Source of the DNA: Dawidia soli
GTDB taxonomy: Bacteria; Bacteroidota; Bacteroidia; Cytophagales; Cyclobacteriaceae
Length of the DNA: 33,772 nucleotides
Assembly: GCF_018598185.1 (NCBI RefSeq)
Contig: NZ_JAHESC010000061.1
Location: 1 to 33,772 of the forward strand
Direction: 5' to 3'
Shown one piece after another: positions 15,138-23,855 of this stretch; the stretch's first letter is position 1; each line of letters opens with the position of its first letter. The notes below the pieces were generated by a model, which was not told the origin of the DNA, did no database searches, and saw only the letters and a program-made list of their open reading frames with translations. The translations under genes and the position numbers were made by a program.

Positions 15138-16337
15138 ATGCGAGAGTGGATTAATTGGTCGGGGTCGTTGCGTTTTACGCCCCGGGAATACGTATGTCCG
15201 GAAAGTGAGGATGCACTGGCCACGGCGATCCGTCACGGTCACGCGGCCGGCAAGAAGGTGCGGCTGGCGGCGGCCGGGCATTCGTCGTCGCCGTTGGTAG
15301 CGACTCCGGATGTTTTACTTCACTTACATCATTTCAAGGGACTGGTATCGTATGATGCCGCGCAGCGAACGGCGACGTTCCGCGCGGGCACACTTGTACA
15401 TGAAGCAAACGCAGCATTGCAACAGGTGGGGCTGGCGTTGTTCAATACCGGCGACGTGGATGTGCAGACGCTGGCGGGCGCTATCGCTACGGGCACGCAT
15501 GGCAGCGGTCGTGCGTTGCAGAACCTGGCGTCGATGTTACAGGCGGTGCGGATGATCGACTATGAGGGCGATGTGCGGCTTTTCTCGGAAGGTGAGCATG
15601 CGGATGCGATGCGTGCCCTGCGGGTGTCATTGGGGGCGTTGGGGATCTTCACGGAGATTACCGTCAGCGTGCTGCCGTTGTTCCGACTACGCCGGCTGGA
15701 GTTATGCACCGATACGGAGTCCTGCCTGGAGCATTTTGATGCGTTGGCCGACGAAAACCGGAATGTAGATTTTTATTGGTATCCGCGTAGTGATGGAACA
15801 AAGATCCGTGTGTTAAACGAACCGGGTCGCGGCACGGCGTCGTTTCCAGCCAACTTTCGTTGCGTGGACGATGAGGAGGGTTTTGTGGGTGAGATATTGC
15901 CGCGCAAACGCACACTGAAGTTCGACGAGATGGAATATGCATTGCCGCGTGACGCGGGGATGGCGTGTTTTCAGGCGGTGCGGAAACGCATAAAAGATAA
16001 ACACCGTCGTGTGGTGGCCTGGCGTGTGTTATACCGGACCATTGCCGCCGATCAAAATTATCTGAGCCCGCACTATGGCCGCGAGAGCGTTTCCATCTCG
16101 CTGCACCACAACGCCGGGTTGCCGTTCGAGGCGTTCTTTAACGATATCGAGCCGATCTTCCGGGCGCACGGTGGCCGGCCGCATTGGGCCAAGAAACACA
16201 ACCTCCGGGCTGCAGATCTGCGAGGTTTATACCCGGAGTGGAATACTTTTCAGGCGATCCGGAAATCATTCGACCCGGAGGGTTGTTTTATCAGCAGTCA
16301 TTTGAGTGAACTACTTGACCCCGATCACGATGGCTGA
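15138..16337 (+). CDS. FAD-linked oxidase, D-arabinono-1,4-lactone oxidase/L-gulonolactone oxidase type
   Basis: 399 aa. The N-terminal FAD-binding PCMH-type domain has VRLAAAGHSSSPLVATPDVLLHL (the His in GHS is the usual covalent flavin site) and AGAIATGTHGSGRALQNLASML. The C-terminal ALO domain ends with PHWAKKHNLRAADL, where the HWxK motif is typical, and FDPEGCFIS. This family oxidises aldono- or gulono-lactones and related polyols with oxygen. It starts eight bases after the MocA-type gene, and its end overlaps the ASRT gene by eight bases, so the three are probably co-transcribed and act on related sugar acids. Substrate not determined. Gene length is near the family norm of about 400-440. 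Confidence 0.9.
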   Translation: MREWINWSGSLRFTPREYVCPESEDALATAIRHGHAAGKKVRLAAAGHSSSPLVATPDVLLHLHHFKGLVSYDAAQRTATFRAGTLVHEANAALQQVGLALFNTGDVDVQTLAGAIATGTHGSGRALQNLASMLQAVRMIDYEGDVRLFSEGEHADAMRALRVSLGALGIFTEITVSVLPLFRLRRLELCTDTESCLEHFDALADENRNVDFYWYPRSDGTKIRVLNEPGRGTASFPANFRCVDDEEGFVGEILPRKRTLKFDEMEYALPRDAGMACFQAVRKRIKDKHRRVVAWRVLYRTIAADQNYLSPHYGRESVSISLHHNAGLPFEAFFNDIEPIFRAHGGRPHWAKKHNLRAADLRGLYPEWNTFQAIRKSFDPEGCFISSHLSELLDPDHDG

Positions 16338-16713
16338 ACAGGCACTGGGTAAAAAGACATGGGCGTTTGCCGCCGGGCATATCCCGTTGACATCGACGGG
16401 GCACGAGCCGACATTTACCAGCCACGATAAGATCGCTATTGTAAATACGGCTACGCAGGACGCCGAGGTTACGATCACCATCTTTTATGAGGACGGCGAG
16501 CCGGTGCAAGATCATGCGGTGCGCGTGAAGGCACGACGCGTGCGCAAGATCCGTTTCAACGACCTGATCGACCCGTTGCCGCTTCCGTTGGACAAACCGT
16601 TTGGGTTTCTCGTACGGGCCAACGTACCGGTTGTCGTGCAGTTTAGTCGTATGGATACAGGCTCACGCCGCGCGACGGGGTTTTGTATAACACCTTTCCC
16701 CGCATCCGCGTAA
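16330..16713 (+). CDS. ASRT-family (sensory-rhodopsin-transducer) small-molecule-binding protein
   Basis: 127 aa from the ATG at 16330, overlapping the previous gene by eight bases; starts at 16306 are unlikely. The pattern GKKTWAFAAGHIPLTSTGHEP, SHDKIAIVNTATQDAEVTITIFYEDGEP, RVRKIRFNDLIDPLPLP and VPVVVQFSRMDT matches the Anabaena sensory rhodopsin transducer family (PF07100), a beta-sandwich tetramer also proposed as a carbohydrate or small-molecule binding domain. No rhodopsin gene is visible in this window. Coupling to sugar-lactone enzymes fits the sugar-binding idea rather than light sensing. The family match is strong; the ligand is unknown. Confidence 0.88.
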   Translation: MAEQALGKKTWAFAAGHIPLTSTGHEPTFTSHDKIAIVNTATQDAEVTITIFYEDGEPVQDHAVRVKARRVRKIRFNDLIDPLPLPLDKPFGFLVRANVPVVVQFSRMDTGSRRATGFCITPFPASA

Positions 16714-16720
16714 TATAGGT

Positions 16721-17263
16721 ATGGACGAAACAAACCCCGCCCTTGGCATTCTTACCAGCATGATCACCCCGGCGGTATTGATCATGGCCAGTGGATCTTT
16801 GATCATGACGACATCGCAGCGGCTGAGCCGTGTTATCGAGCGTGTGCGCAAGACGTCGCAGGAGTTTATGCAGATCGAGAAGAGCCATGATAAAGAGTCG
16901 GCGAACGAGGCCAAGCGCCGGATCCTGTATACACTATTGGAAAAGAGCGCGCGTCGCAGCAAGCTGCTGACGCGGGCGATGACGTTTTTATACGTCAGTC
17001 TCGGTCTTTTTATTACGACCAGCCTGGCCATCGGCGTGGTGGCGATCACACACCTGCGGCATACGTGGATTCCGACGGCGTTGGGTATGATCGGCGCGGG
17101 TTTTCTGTTCTGTGCGTCGGCGATCCTGATCATCGAGTCACGGCTTACCTACAGCGTCATTGCCGACGAGGTTGACTTTGTGATCGAGACCAGCCGGCCC
17201 AATGCACCGGAGTTCGTCAAGAAAGCCGTGCGCCGAAGCTGGCGTAATCTGTTTAAACTCTAA
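16721..17263 (+). CDS. DUF2721 membrane protein
   Basis: 180 aa, starting seven bases after the ASRT stop. The N-terminal hydrophobic segment ITPAVLIMASGSLIMTTSQRLSRVIERVR, a charged stretch with EARRILYTLLEKSARRS-type helices, and two further membrane segments (about residues 85-110 and 115-145) match DUF2721, a small family of unknown function. It is probably part of the same transcript as 14092-16713. No catalytic motif is visible. Confidence 0.82.
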   Translation: MDETNPALGILTSMITPAVLIMASGSLIMTTSQRLSRVIERVRKTSQEFMQIEKSHDKESANEAKRRILYTLLEKSARRSKLLTRAMTFLYVSLGLFITTSLAIGVVAITHLRHTWIPTALGMIGAGFLFCASAILIIESRLTYSVIADEVDFVIETSRPNAPEFVKKAVRRSWRNLFKL

Positions 17264-17341
17264 GCGACGTGCCCGTCGGCATGGCACCGGTATAGCCGGC
17301 CCCTACATTTCATCACGGTAGAGGAATTGTTATCTTGGTAC

Positions 17342-17683
17342 ATGGTTACATTCGACTATTTCCGCGAGGTGTCGCTCTCTTTTCCGGAGGTCACGGAAGA
17401 GCCGCACTTTGAGAAAGTATCGTTCCGGGTGCGGAAGAAGATCTTTGCGACATACGATGCAGCGGAGAACCGGGCGTCGATGAAGTTGTCGGAGATGGAC
17501 CAGGATATTTTTTCGAAGGCGGATAAGGCTGCAATCTATCCGGTCCAGAACAAGTGGGGCAAGCAGGGCTGGACGTTGGTGGAGCTGAAAAAAGTTAAAA
17601 AGAAACTGTTTCAGCAGGCGTTGCTGACTGCCTATTGTGCCGTGGCGCCGCCGAAACTGGTGGAGCAGTTGCACGGAGAATAG
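17342..17683 (+). CDS. MmcQ/YjbR-like protein
   Basis: 113 aa from the ATG at 17342. FREVSLSFPEVTEEPHFEKVSFRVRKKIFATY is the typical N-terminal half of the MmcQ/YjbR family, followed by ASMKLSEMDQ and KWGKQGWTLVELKKV. Members have a small two-layer fold related to DNA-binding proteins (double-wing/CyaY-like), but the role is not established. TATCTTGG at about 17331 resembles a -7 box (two mismatches), immediately upstream, so the mRNA leader would be very short. Confidence 0.88.
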   Translation: MVTFDYFREVSLSFPEVTEEPHFEKVSFRVRKKIFATYDAAENRASMKLSEMDQDIFSKADKAAIYPVQNKWGKQGWTLVELKKVKKKLFQQALLTAYCAVAPPKLVEQLHGE

Positions 17684-17789
17684 GCTCTTTTTGAGGGAGT
17701 TATAATTTTTTTTAGAAAAAAATGCCAGCGTATGTCCAGAAGCGCTAAGTTGATTGTCAACGGAATATAAAATCAAACTTTATAACATT

Positions 17790-18242
17790 ATGAACAATCG
17801 ACTTAGTTTTTGGGAAAAAGGACAAGCCGCGGTCAAAACGCTTTTTGGCATCGGTACTTATTTAAAGAAGTCAAAGATCGAGGCTTCGCTTCGCGAGCTT
17901 ATCGAATTCCGGTTGTCGCAGATCAATGGTTGCGCGTACTGTCTCGACATGCACTACAAAGATGCGCGTGCTCATGGCGAGACCGAGCAACGGCTGTACG
18001 GCCTGAGCGCCTGGCGTGAATCTCCTTATTATACCGACCGCGAGCGGGCTGCCTTTGCCTGGGCAGAAGCCGTTAACAAATGCGACGTGCCGGATGCGGT
18101 CTATGCGGAGGCGTTGAAGCAGTTTTCGGAAGAGGAGCTGGTGGACCTTACACTGGTGGTGGTATCGATCAATGCCTGGAATCGATTCAACATCGCTTTT
18201 CCGAATGGGATCGGTACCTATCAAGTGGGCCAATTCAGTTAA
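17790..18242 (+). CDS. AhpD-like alkylhydroperoxidase / carboxymuconolactone decarboxylase family protein
   Basis: 150 aa from the ATG at 17790 (an upstream ATG at 17754 is in frame but the shorter start matches the family). The redox motif is INGCAYCLDMHYKDA: C48-x-x-C51 with H55. That is the AhpD-like catalytic CxxC-xxx-H arrangement. The C-terminal helix ending VVSINAWNRFNIAF is also typical. Likely role: peroxide or thiol redox protection in the cytoplasm. It lies 45 bases before the YciI gene and the ECF sigma gene; such CMD/AhpD genes are often linked to ECF factors of this general kind, which suggests common regulation. GTTGA-TTG-TCAAC near 17750-17762 is a small inverted repeat upstream. 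Confidence 0.88.
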   Translation: MNNRLSFWEKGQAAVKTLFGIGTYLKKSKIEASLRELIEFRLSQINGCAYCLDMHYKDARAHGETEQRLYGLSAWRESPYYTDRERAAFAWAEAVNKCDVPDAVYAEALKQFSEEELVDLTLVVVSINAWNRFNIAFPNGIGTYQVGQFS

Positions 18243-18286
18243 TTTTGAGTTTAGTGAAACATGAACTTGAACCTTAATCCTTACCT

Positions 18287-18637
18287 ATGAACGAATTCTT
18301 ATTGATCATCCACCGGGACCTGATCAGCAAAGACGCAACGCCGTCGCCAGAGCAAATGCAGCAGTCGATCAAACCTTTTCAGGATTGGCTGGGCGGGATT
18401 GCCGCGCAGAACAAGCTCGTGGCGCCCCCCCGGCGTTGGGACGTGACAGGGTGCCGTATCGTAAAGCAAGACAATGTCGTGCTGAACGGACCGTATGCGG
18501 AAATCAAGGAATCTGTCGGCGGGATGATCTTAATACGTGCGAACGACTACGAAGAGGCGGTGGAGATAGCCAGGGGTTGCCCCATTATTCAATGGGGTGC
18601 TGTAGTCGAAGTGCGTATGGCAATGCCCACGATGTGA
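18287..18637 (+). CDS. YciI-like (DGPF-type) protein
   Basis: 116 aa. FLLIIHRDLIS start, middle LNGPYAEIKESVGGMILIRANDYEEAVEIARGCP, ending WGAVVEVRMA. This is the YCII-related domain with NGPYAE in place of DGPFAE and the ExxGG that follows. It starts 45 bases after the AhpD-like gene and stops 17 bases before the ECF42-type sigma gene. YciI/DGPF proteins are the established genomic partner of ECF42 sigma factors, so it is probably under or linked to that regulator. Biochemical role unknown. Confidence 0.9.
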   Translation: MNEFLLIIHRDLISKDATPSPEQMQQSIKPFQDWLGGIAAQNKLVAPPRRWDVTGCRIVKQDNVVLNGPYAEIKESVGGMILIRANDYEEAVEIARGCPIIQWGAVVEVRMAMPTM

Positions 18638-18654
18638 GATCTGAGTAAAGGAGG

Positions 18655-19893
18655 ATGGACGACAATGCCCTGATACCGCATTTGTTCAGAACGGAGTACC
18701 GGAACATCGTTTCGGTACTTTCGTATTTGTTCGGTATTCAACACATCGAGGTTGCCGAAGACCTCGTCAGCGATACCTTTCTGACGGCCACCGAACACTG
18801 GAGCCTGCACGGCGTGCCGGACAACCCCACGGCCTGGCTCTATACGGTCGCGAAAAACAAAACACGCAATTACCTCAAGCGAAATACGCTCTTTGAGCAG
18901 CGGCTGTCGCCGGAGTTGCGTTATACCGCCGAAAAAGCCGAGGAGCTCGACCTGGACCTGTCCGTTAAAAACATCGCCGACAGTCAACTCGCCATGATGT
19001 TTACCATCTGCAATCCGGTCAACTCCGGAGAGTCGCAAGTGGCCCTGGCGTTGAACCTGCTGTGCGGTTTTGGTACGCAGGAGATTGCCGACGCTTTCCT
19101 GACAAACAAGGAGGTGATCTATAAACGGCTGAGCCGCGCCAAGGAGAAGTTGAAGGAAGCGAACATCAGGATCGAGCAGCCTACGTTGACGGAAATAAAT
19201 GCCCGGCTCAGTACAGTCCTTACGACGTTATACCTGTTGTTTTCCGAAGGGTATTATTCTACGTCTCAGAACACTACGTTGCGCAAGGGCCTCTGTGCGG
19301 AGGCCATGCGGCTTTGCGCGCTGTTGATCGATAATGCCATTACCAATAAGCCGCCGGTAAATGCCTTGCTGGCGTTGATGTGTTTTCACGCGTCGCGGTT
19401 TGATGCCCGGGTGGATGAGCATGGCGATTCCATTCTATACCAGGACCAGGATGTGACGTTGTGGAATCGCGAATTGATCGATCGCGGTACGTATTTTTTG
19501 AATGCGGCGTCGACGGGTACGGAAGTAACGCGGTATCATTTAGAGGCGGGTATCGCCTATTGGCATACGCAGCGGGAAGATACCGCCGAAAAATGGGAGA
19601 ACATCCTGAGCCTGTACAATGATCTGCTGATCCTGGAATATTCTCCCATTGCTGCCTTGAACCGCACGTTTGCACTATCCAAGGCCCACGGCAAGGAAGT
19701 AGCCATTGTGGAGGCGGAGAAGCTAAAACTAACCACTAATCCGTTTTATTACTCGTTGCTCGGCAATCTGTACACGGGCATCGACAACGGTCTGGCGTTG
19801 CAACACTTCGAAAAGGCCGCCAGCCTGTCTACCTCTGTCGCGGATAAGGCGACGCTGCAACGTACCATTGCGCGACTACCAGAAAGCCAGTAG
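18655..19893 (+). CDS. ECF42-type RNA polymerase sigma factor with C-terminal extension
   Basis: 412 aa. Region 2 (residues about 10-75: IVSVLSYLFGIQHIEVAEDLVSDTFLTA, NPTAWLYTVAKN) and region 4 (about 115-170: LCGFGTQEIADAFLTNKEVIYKRLSRAKEKL) are followed by a roughly 240-residue extension with YLLFSEGYYST (about 193-203) and helical TPR-like repeats, the DUF6596/ECF42 layout. Family work links this extension, rather than an anti-sigma factor, to control of activity, and YciI genes are typical targets. The ribosome site AAAGGAGG directly abuts the ATG, an unusual zero spacing. The start is kept because it matches the family N-terminus. Confidence 0.9.
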   Translation: MDDNALIPHLFRTEYRNIVSVLSYLFGIQHIEVAEDLVSDTFLTATEHWSLHGVPDNPTAWLYTVAKNKTRNYLKRNTLFEQRLSPELRYTAEKAEELDLDLSVKNIADSQLAMMFTICNPVNSGESQVALALNLLCGFGTQEIADAFLTNKEVIYKRLSRAKEKLKEANIRIEQPTLTEINARLSTVLTTLYLLFSEGYYSTSQNTTLRKGLCAEAMRLCALLIDNAITNKPPVNALLALMCFHASRFDARVDEHGDSILYQDQDVTLWNRELIDRGTYFLNAASTGTEVTRYHLEAGIAYWHTQREDTAEKWENILSLYNDLLILEYSPIAALNRTFALSKAHGKEVAIVEAEKLKLTTNPFYYSLLGNLYTGIDNGLALQHFEKAASLSTSVADKATLQRTIARLPESQ

Positions 19894-19907
19894 TCCGGGT
19901 GTAGCCG

Positions 19908-20354
19908 TTATCGATTGGAAGTGACGGCCTGGTCGATGCTATAGGGGTATATGGGCAACACGCTCAACAGGAATGACGCGGCGGCCGCGGTCCACACCGA
20001 GTAGTTCAGCGGCGCTTTGATGCCGAAGCTGATGGTCATGGCTACGGCAAACAGGAGTAATAAAATGCCGGACGCCACCGACGCGAGACGTGTTTTATAG
20101 CCGATCAACAGCAGTACGGGTAAGATTACTTCCAGGGCCGTGGCCACGGCGGCGAGTATGTTGCCCAGTGACGGGGGTAAAAATCCGTTGACTGAATTTG
20201 AATATGCGAGGAAATTCTGCCAGTTGCCCCAGCTCACGCCCGGACTACCCGGTGCGCCCCACAGGCCAAACCTGTCGGCGACGGCCGACAGGTACGATAT
20301 AGACAGGGCCAGGCGCAGGAACAGTTGCGGGAGGATTGTTGTCGTTGTTTTCAT
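19908..20354 (-). CDS. DoxX family membrane protein
   Basis: 148 aa from the ATG at 20354 (20372 also possible). Four hydrophobic segments, with LRLALSISYLSAVADRFGLWGAPG at the N-terminus and ALEVILPVLLLIGYKTRLAS in the middle, as in DoxX-like proteins. These are small inner-membrane proteins; some relate to thiosulfate:quinone oxidoreductase, others to unknown redox roles. It converges with the sigma gene (stop at 19893). A cysteine pair of the thiosulfate-oxidoreductase type is not evident. Likely membrane protein of unknown substrate. Confidence 0.85.
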   Translation of the reverse strand: MKTTTTILPQLFLRLALSISYLSAVADRFGLWGAPGSPGVSWGNWQNFLAYSNSVNGFLPPSLGNILAAVATALEVILPVLLLIGYKTRLASVASGILLLLFAVAMTISFGIKAPLNYSVWTAAAASFLLSVLPIYPYSIDQAVTSNR

Positions 20355-20530
20355 ACGTAAAAAGATATACACAAAGGTCTGCTGCAGGCGAGCTTTATTT
20401 CTTCAACTAGTTTAAGAAATGTCGTGATAGGCGGAATGCGTGGGAATTTTGCCTGCGTACCATTTTTAGGGAAAAAGATACGAAAACGGGGCATGGGGCC
20501 AGTATTTTTACCCGTCAACCTATTGCCTAT

Positions 20531-22270
20531 ATGTCCAAGAGAGTTATTCTTATTTCGTTCGCCTTTGCCCTGGTGGGATTATCGGCCGAATTCCTGATGT
20601 TTTTTTTCAACAAAGAGTCTCTATTCACTGTCGTTTCTGAAATGCAGCATGTATTGAGCATTGTACAGATACGGACGAGTGGATTCCTGGAATATTCCCT
20701 GGCCTGGAAAGGGCCGACCCTCGGCTACCCGGATATGATCTGTTACCTGATGCTCCTGGCCGGCGCTATTCTATACATGCGGTCAACGGGGCGGGAAACC
20801 CGTCTCATCCGGTTTGTGCTGGCGATTATTTTGATGAGCAACGCATTGACTGCTTTTTTTTCGATCCTGATGCCTTCTTCTTTTCGCAGTGAATTTCAGG
20901 TCGCTTCCTCCTGGGGCTGGGGCATTTACGGGATTACGCTGGCAAAGAACGTAGCGCTGGCATATCTCTCGTATCTGGCGTTGCGTGTGATGCATCGGGG
21001 AAAGGTGTTGGTTGCTGTGCCGCCGGATGCTGACGATGCGTCTCAGCCGGTATGGCAGAAGGCTTCGGGAGAACAACGATTTACCAATGTGGTATTGGAT
21101 ATCATCGTATGTGTGCTGATCTTTTTGCCGTTGGGTACTCGTCTTGCTCCGGATTGGCTGTCGTGGATGGAACATACATTCGGCAGTCGCATGGGCGTTT
21201 TTCTGCTGCTGGTGATCGCCCGGACATTCTACTATTTTCTCTTTGAAACAACGCTGGCAGCAACGCCGGGTAAACTGATGACCGAGTCGCGGGTGGTGGA
21301 TGTAGACGGTGACCGGCCGACGCCGGGGCTGATCGTCAAAAGGACGTTTGCGAGGTTTATACCGTTCGAACCGCTTACGTACTTTGTAGAAGGGTTGTGG
21401 CACGATGAGCTTTCGTATACGCGGGTAGTCCGCGAGAAGCAAACCGGTGTGGAGGGAATGCGCTATTGGCTCGTAGTGCCGTCGATCGTTGTGCTGGTGA
21501 GCCTGGGGCTGGCAGCGGATAACGTATATAAACGTCATCTGGAAAATGTCCGCGAGGAACGTTTGCACGACCGGGATGTTGCCTATATGCAATACGAGCT
21601 CAGTAAGCTTGATACGGATCATATTATCGAGCTTTACGATACGGATCCATCTTCATCGCCACGGTCTTTCTATTTGAAGGTCGAAGAAGTGAATGGGGGT
21701 GATGTGACAGCAACGCTGATTAAAAAGAACTCCAGTTACTATGAATCGCTTGTAGAGATCCGGGAAGCTTTTTATAACAATGCCTTAATCCGTGAGCTTA
21801 CTTTGGTTAAATTTAAGCGTACGGTGTTGGAAGCGGCTTATACGCCTGATATAAGCGATGTGGAACGCGGTGAGTTTCGCGTAGCCGATGTGTTGGGAGA
21901 TGGTCGTAAGTTTCGGATGGTGCGGCTTGACCGGCTGGGATGCAGCAGCATTTTTGAGCAAGGGATGAATGAAGGATCAAACTTAACGGGCACACTTACC
22001 TTGCGACTTGGCAACCACGGTGTGCGGGGATACGTGACCTCTATCGAGATCCTGGAAGGTTCACTTCATTGGGAGCGGGCGGAAACCGACAACGAAGCGC
22101 CCACACGTGAATCGGTGACGATGCCGGATTTTTTTGTGAAGTTCTCCGGGTACCATTCCGACGAACGTTACAAAATGAAAATGATGGTGACGGAAGCGGG
22201 AGGAACGGAACGATTCTATTTGATCGAAGGTGAGGGTGAAGACGTCACGATACGCCGGCTGGACGAATAA
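20531..22270 (+). CDS. RDD-family membrane protein with large unassigned C-terminal region
   Basis: 579 aa. Residues 1-155 have about four membrane segments (e.g. RVILISFAFALVGLSAEFLM). Residues about 180-300 are an RDD domain: QRFTNVVLDIIVCVLIFLP with the Arg and Asp, a second helix, then AATPGKLMTESRVVDVDGDRPTPG and FARFIPFEPL. One more membrane helix (about 312-330, LVVPSIVVLVSLGLA) leads into about 250 soluble residues with no family I recognise. RDD proteins include transporters and membrane proteins of unknown function. The C-terminal part is strand- and loop-rich (LTGTLTLRLGNHGVRGYVTSI) and would be cytoplasmic or periplasmic depending on topology. Confidence 0.85.
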   Translation: MSKRVILISFAFALVGLSAEFLMFFFNKESLFTVVSEMQHVLSIVQIRTSGFLEYSLAWKGPTLGYPDMICYLMLLAGAILYMRSTGRETRLIRFVLAIILMSNALTAFFSILMPSSFRSEFQVASSWGWGIYGITLAKNVALAYLSYLALRVMHRGKVLVAVPPDADDASQPVWQKASGEQRFTNVVLDIIVCVLIFLPLGTRLAPDWLSWMEHTFGSRMGVFLLLVIARTFYYFLFETTLAATPGKLMTESRVVDVDGDRPTPGLIVKRTFARFIPFEPLTYFVEGLWHDELSYTRVVREKQTGVEGMRYWLVVPSIVVLVSLGLAADNVYKRHLENVREERLHDRDVAYMQYELSKLDTDHIIELYDTDPSSSPRSFYLKVEEVNGGDVTATLIKKNSSYYESLVEIREAFYNNALIRELTLVKFKRTVLEAAYTPDISDVERGEFRVADVLGDGRKFRMVRLDRLGCSSIFEQGMNEGSNLTGTLTLRLGNHGVRGYVTSIEILEGSLHWERAETDNEAPTRESVTMPDFFVKFSGYHSDERYKMKMMVTEAGGTERFYLIEGEGEDVTIRRLDE

Positions 22271-22375
22271 CAGCCGGTATTGAAGCAGGTGTGCCGGTGA
22301 CACGCAGGCGGGTGTCGGCGTGCGGGTCATAGGAATTGAGCGGCAAAGTTTGAATATTTGGCCGAATATTCATTT

Positions 22376-22654
22376 ATGTACTCCAGGAACTGGCTGATAT
22401 TAAAAGACGATGCCAAAAAGACCTTTGAGGTCTGCGGGCAGGAGACCAATACAAATGCTTTTATGAACCGAACGATCGGCATGCAGCGATTGGGCATGAT
22501 GGTGAGTGCTATTACGCCTCCGATCTCGAATACGAATTCAAACCGGGCGTCGGTGAAGGTGCCGGGCTATACGCCGGAAGAAGGGCTGGAGGAACGGCTG
22601 ATGAGCCAATACCGCACGCTGATGATGGGACCCATAGATATCGACGAAGAATGA
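22376..22654 (+). CDS. Small hypothetical protein coupled to nhaA
   Basis: 92 aa from the ATG at 22376. It starts MYSRNWLILKDDAKKTFEVCGQETNTN and ends PIDIDEE. No known domain recognised; no signal or membrane helix. Its stop overlaps the nhaA start in ATGA (22651-22654), the usual mark of translational coupling, which supports it as a real gene and suggests a link with the antiporter. Good coding composition in the frame and no competing frame on the other strand. Confidence 0.6.
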   Translation: MYSRNWLILKDDAKKTFEVCGQETNTNAFMNRTIGMQRLGMMVSAITPPISNTNSNRASVKVPGYTPEEGLEERLMSQYRTLMMGPIDIDEE

Positions 22655-23808
22655 AATTGACAAAGCTGTTCCATGATTTTTTTCAGAGCGAAAAGTCTTC
22701 CGGACTCGCGCTGATGGCGTGTACGGTGATTTCGCTGGTGCTTGCCAATTCGGGTTTACGAGACGGCTACCTGGCGTTTTGGGATTATCACATCTTTGAA
22801 CACACTCTTTCCCACTGGATCAACGACGGGCTCATGGCGATCTTCTTTTTGCTGGTCGGCCTGGAACTGGAGCGTGAAGTTTACATTGGCGAGCTTTCGT
22901 CTCTCAGACATGCATTGTTGCCGGTCGTCGCCGCCCTTGGCGGCATGCTCGTGCCGGCGGGGTTTCACTTTGTTTTTAATCACGGAACGGATACCCAGGC
23001 CGGCGCGGGGATCCCGATGGCTACGGATATTGCTTTTGCGCTGGCTGTGCTGTCGCTGCTGGGCAACCGTGTACCGGCATCGTTAAAGATCTTCCTGACG
23101 GCGCTCGCCGTCATCGACGATCTCGGGGCGATATTGGTCATTGCCATTTTTTACACCGGCACGCTGGTATGGATGAACCTATTGGTTTCGCTGGCGGTGT
23201 TCGGGGTGTTATTGATACTGAATCGGTTGAAGGTACGCAATCTCATACCTTACCTGGCGGGTGGTATCGTGATGTGGTATTTTATGCTGCACTCGGGCAT
23301 TCATGCCACTATTTCGGGTGTGCTGCTTGCCTTTGCCATTCCCTTTGGGAACGGTGACGAGAAATCAACTTCATACATCCTGCAGCACTTCTTACACAAG
23401 CCGGTTGCTTTTTTTATCCTGCCGGTGTTTGCGCTGGCCAACACGGCGGTGACGCTGCCGGCGGATTGGGTGCATTCCCTGGTGGAAGCCAACAGCCTGG
23501 GGATCTTTTTCGGTCTCTTCGTTGGCAAGCCGTTGGGCATTTCGGTGTTCTCGTATGTTTCGGCGCGGTTGAAACTGACCCGTCTTCCGGATGACCTTGT
23601 CATCGGGCACGTGATCGGCGCGGGTTTCCTGGGCGGCATCGGATTTACGATGTCGATCTTTATTACGTTACTGGCATTCCAGGATCCACATCTTATCAAT
23701 GAATCCAAGATCGTTATATTACTGTCGTCGGTAATAGCCGGCATCACCGGCTTTTTATTGCTGCAAATGTTCTGTCGCACAGCGTTGGCGGGAGCGAATG
23801 ACGAGTAA
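22651..23808 (+). CDS. nhaA: Na+/H+ antiporter NhaA
   Basis: 385 aa, the family's usual length, with about 11-12 membrane segments. ALAVIDDLGAILVIAIF carries the ion-binding Asp156-Asp157 pair (the D163/D164 of E. coli NhaA), and PMATDIAFALAV (residues 122-133) carries the conserved TD of the unwound TM4/TM11 core. ERxxYIGELSSLRHALLP and the later HATISGVLLAFAIPF match the family as well. It exchanges Na+ or Li+ for protons at the inner membrane. It is coupled by ATGA to the small gene at 22376. No truncation. Confidence 0.96.
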   Translation: MKLTKLFHDFFQSEKSSGLALMACTVISLVLANSGLRDGYLAFWDYHIFEHTLSHWINDGLMAIFFLLVGLELEREVYIGELSSLRHALLPVVAALGGMLVPAGFHFVFNHGTDTQAGAGIPMATDIAFALAVLSLLGNRVPASLKIFLTALAVIDDLGAILVIAIFYTGTLVWMNLLVSLAVFGVLLILNRLKVRNLIPYLAGGIVMWYFMLHSGIHATISGVLLAFAIPFGNGDEKSTSYILQHFLHKPVAFFILPVFALANTAVTLPADWVHSLVEANSLGIFFGLFVGKPLGISVFSYVSARLKLTRLPDDLVIGHVIGAGFLGGIGFTMSIFITLLAFQDPHLINESKIVILLSSVIAGITGFLLLQMFCRTALAGANDE

Positions 23809-23855
23809 ATTGCTATACTGCGTTCATTCTCCGAGGTTGCCTGTTCGTACTATTT

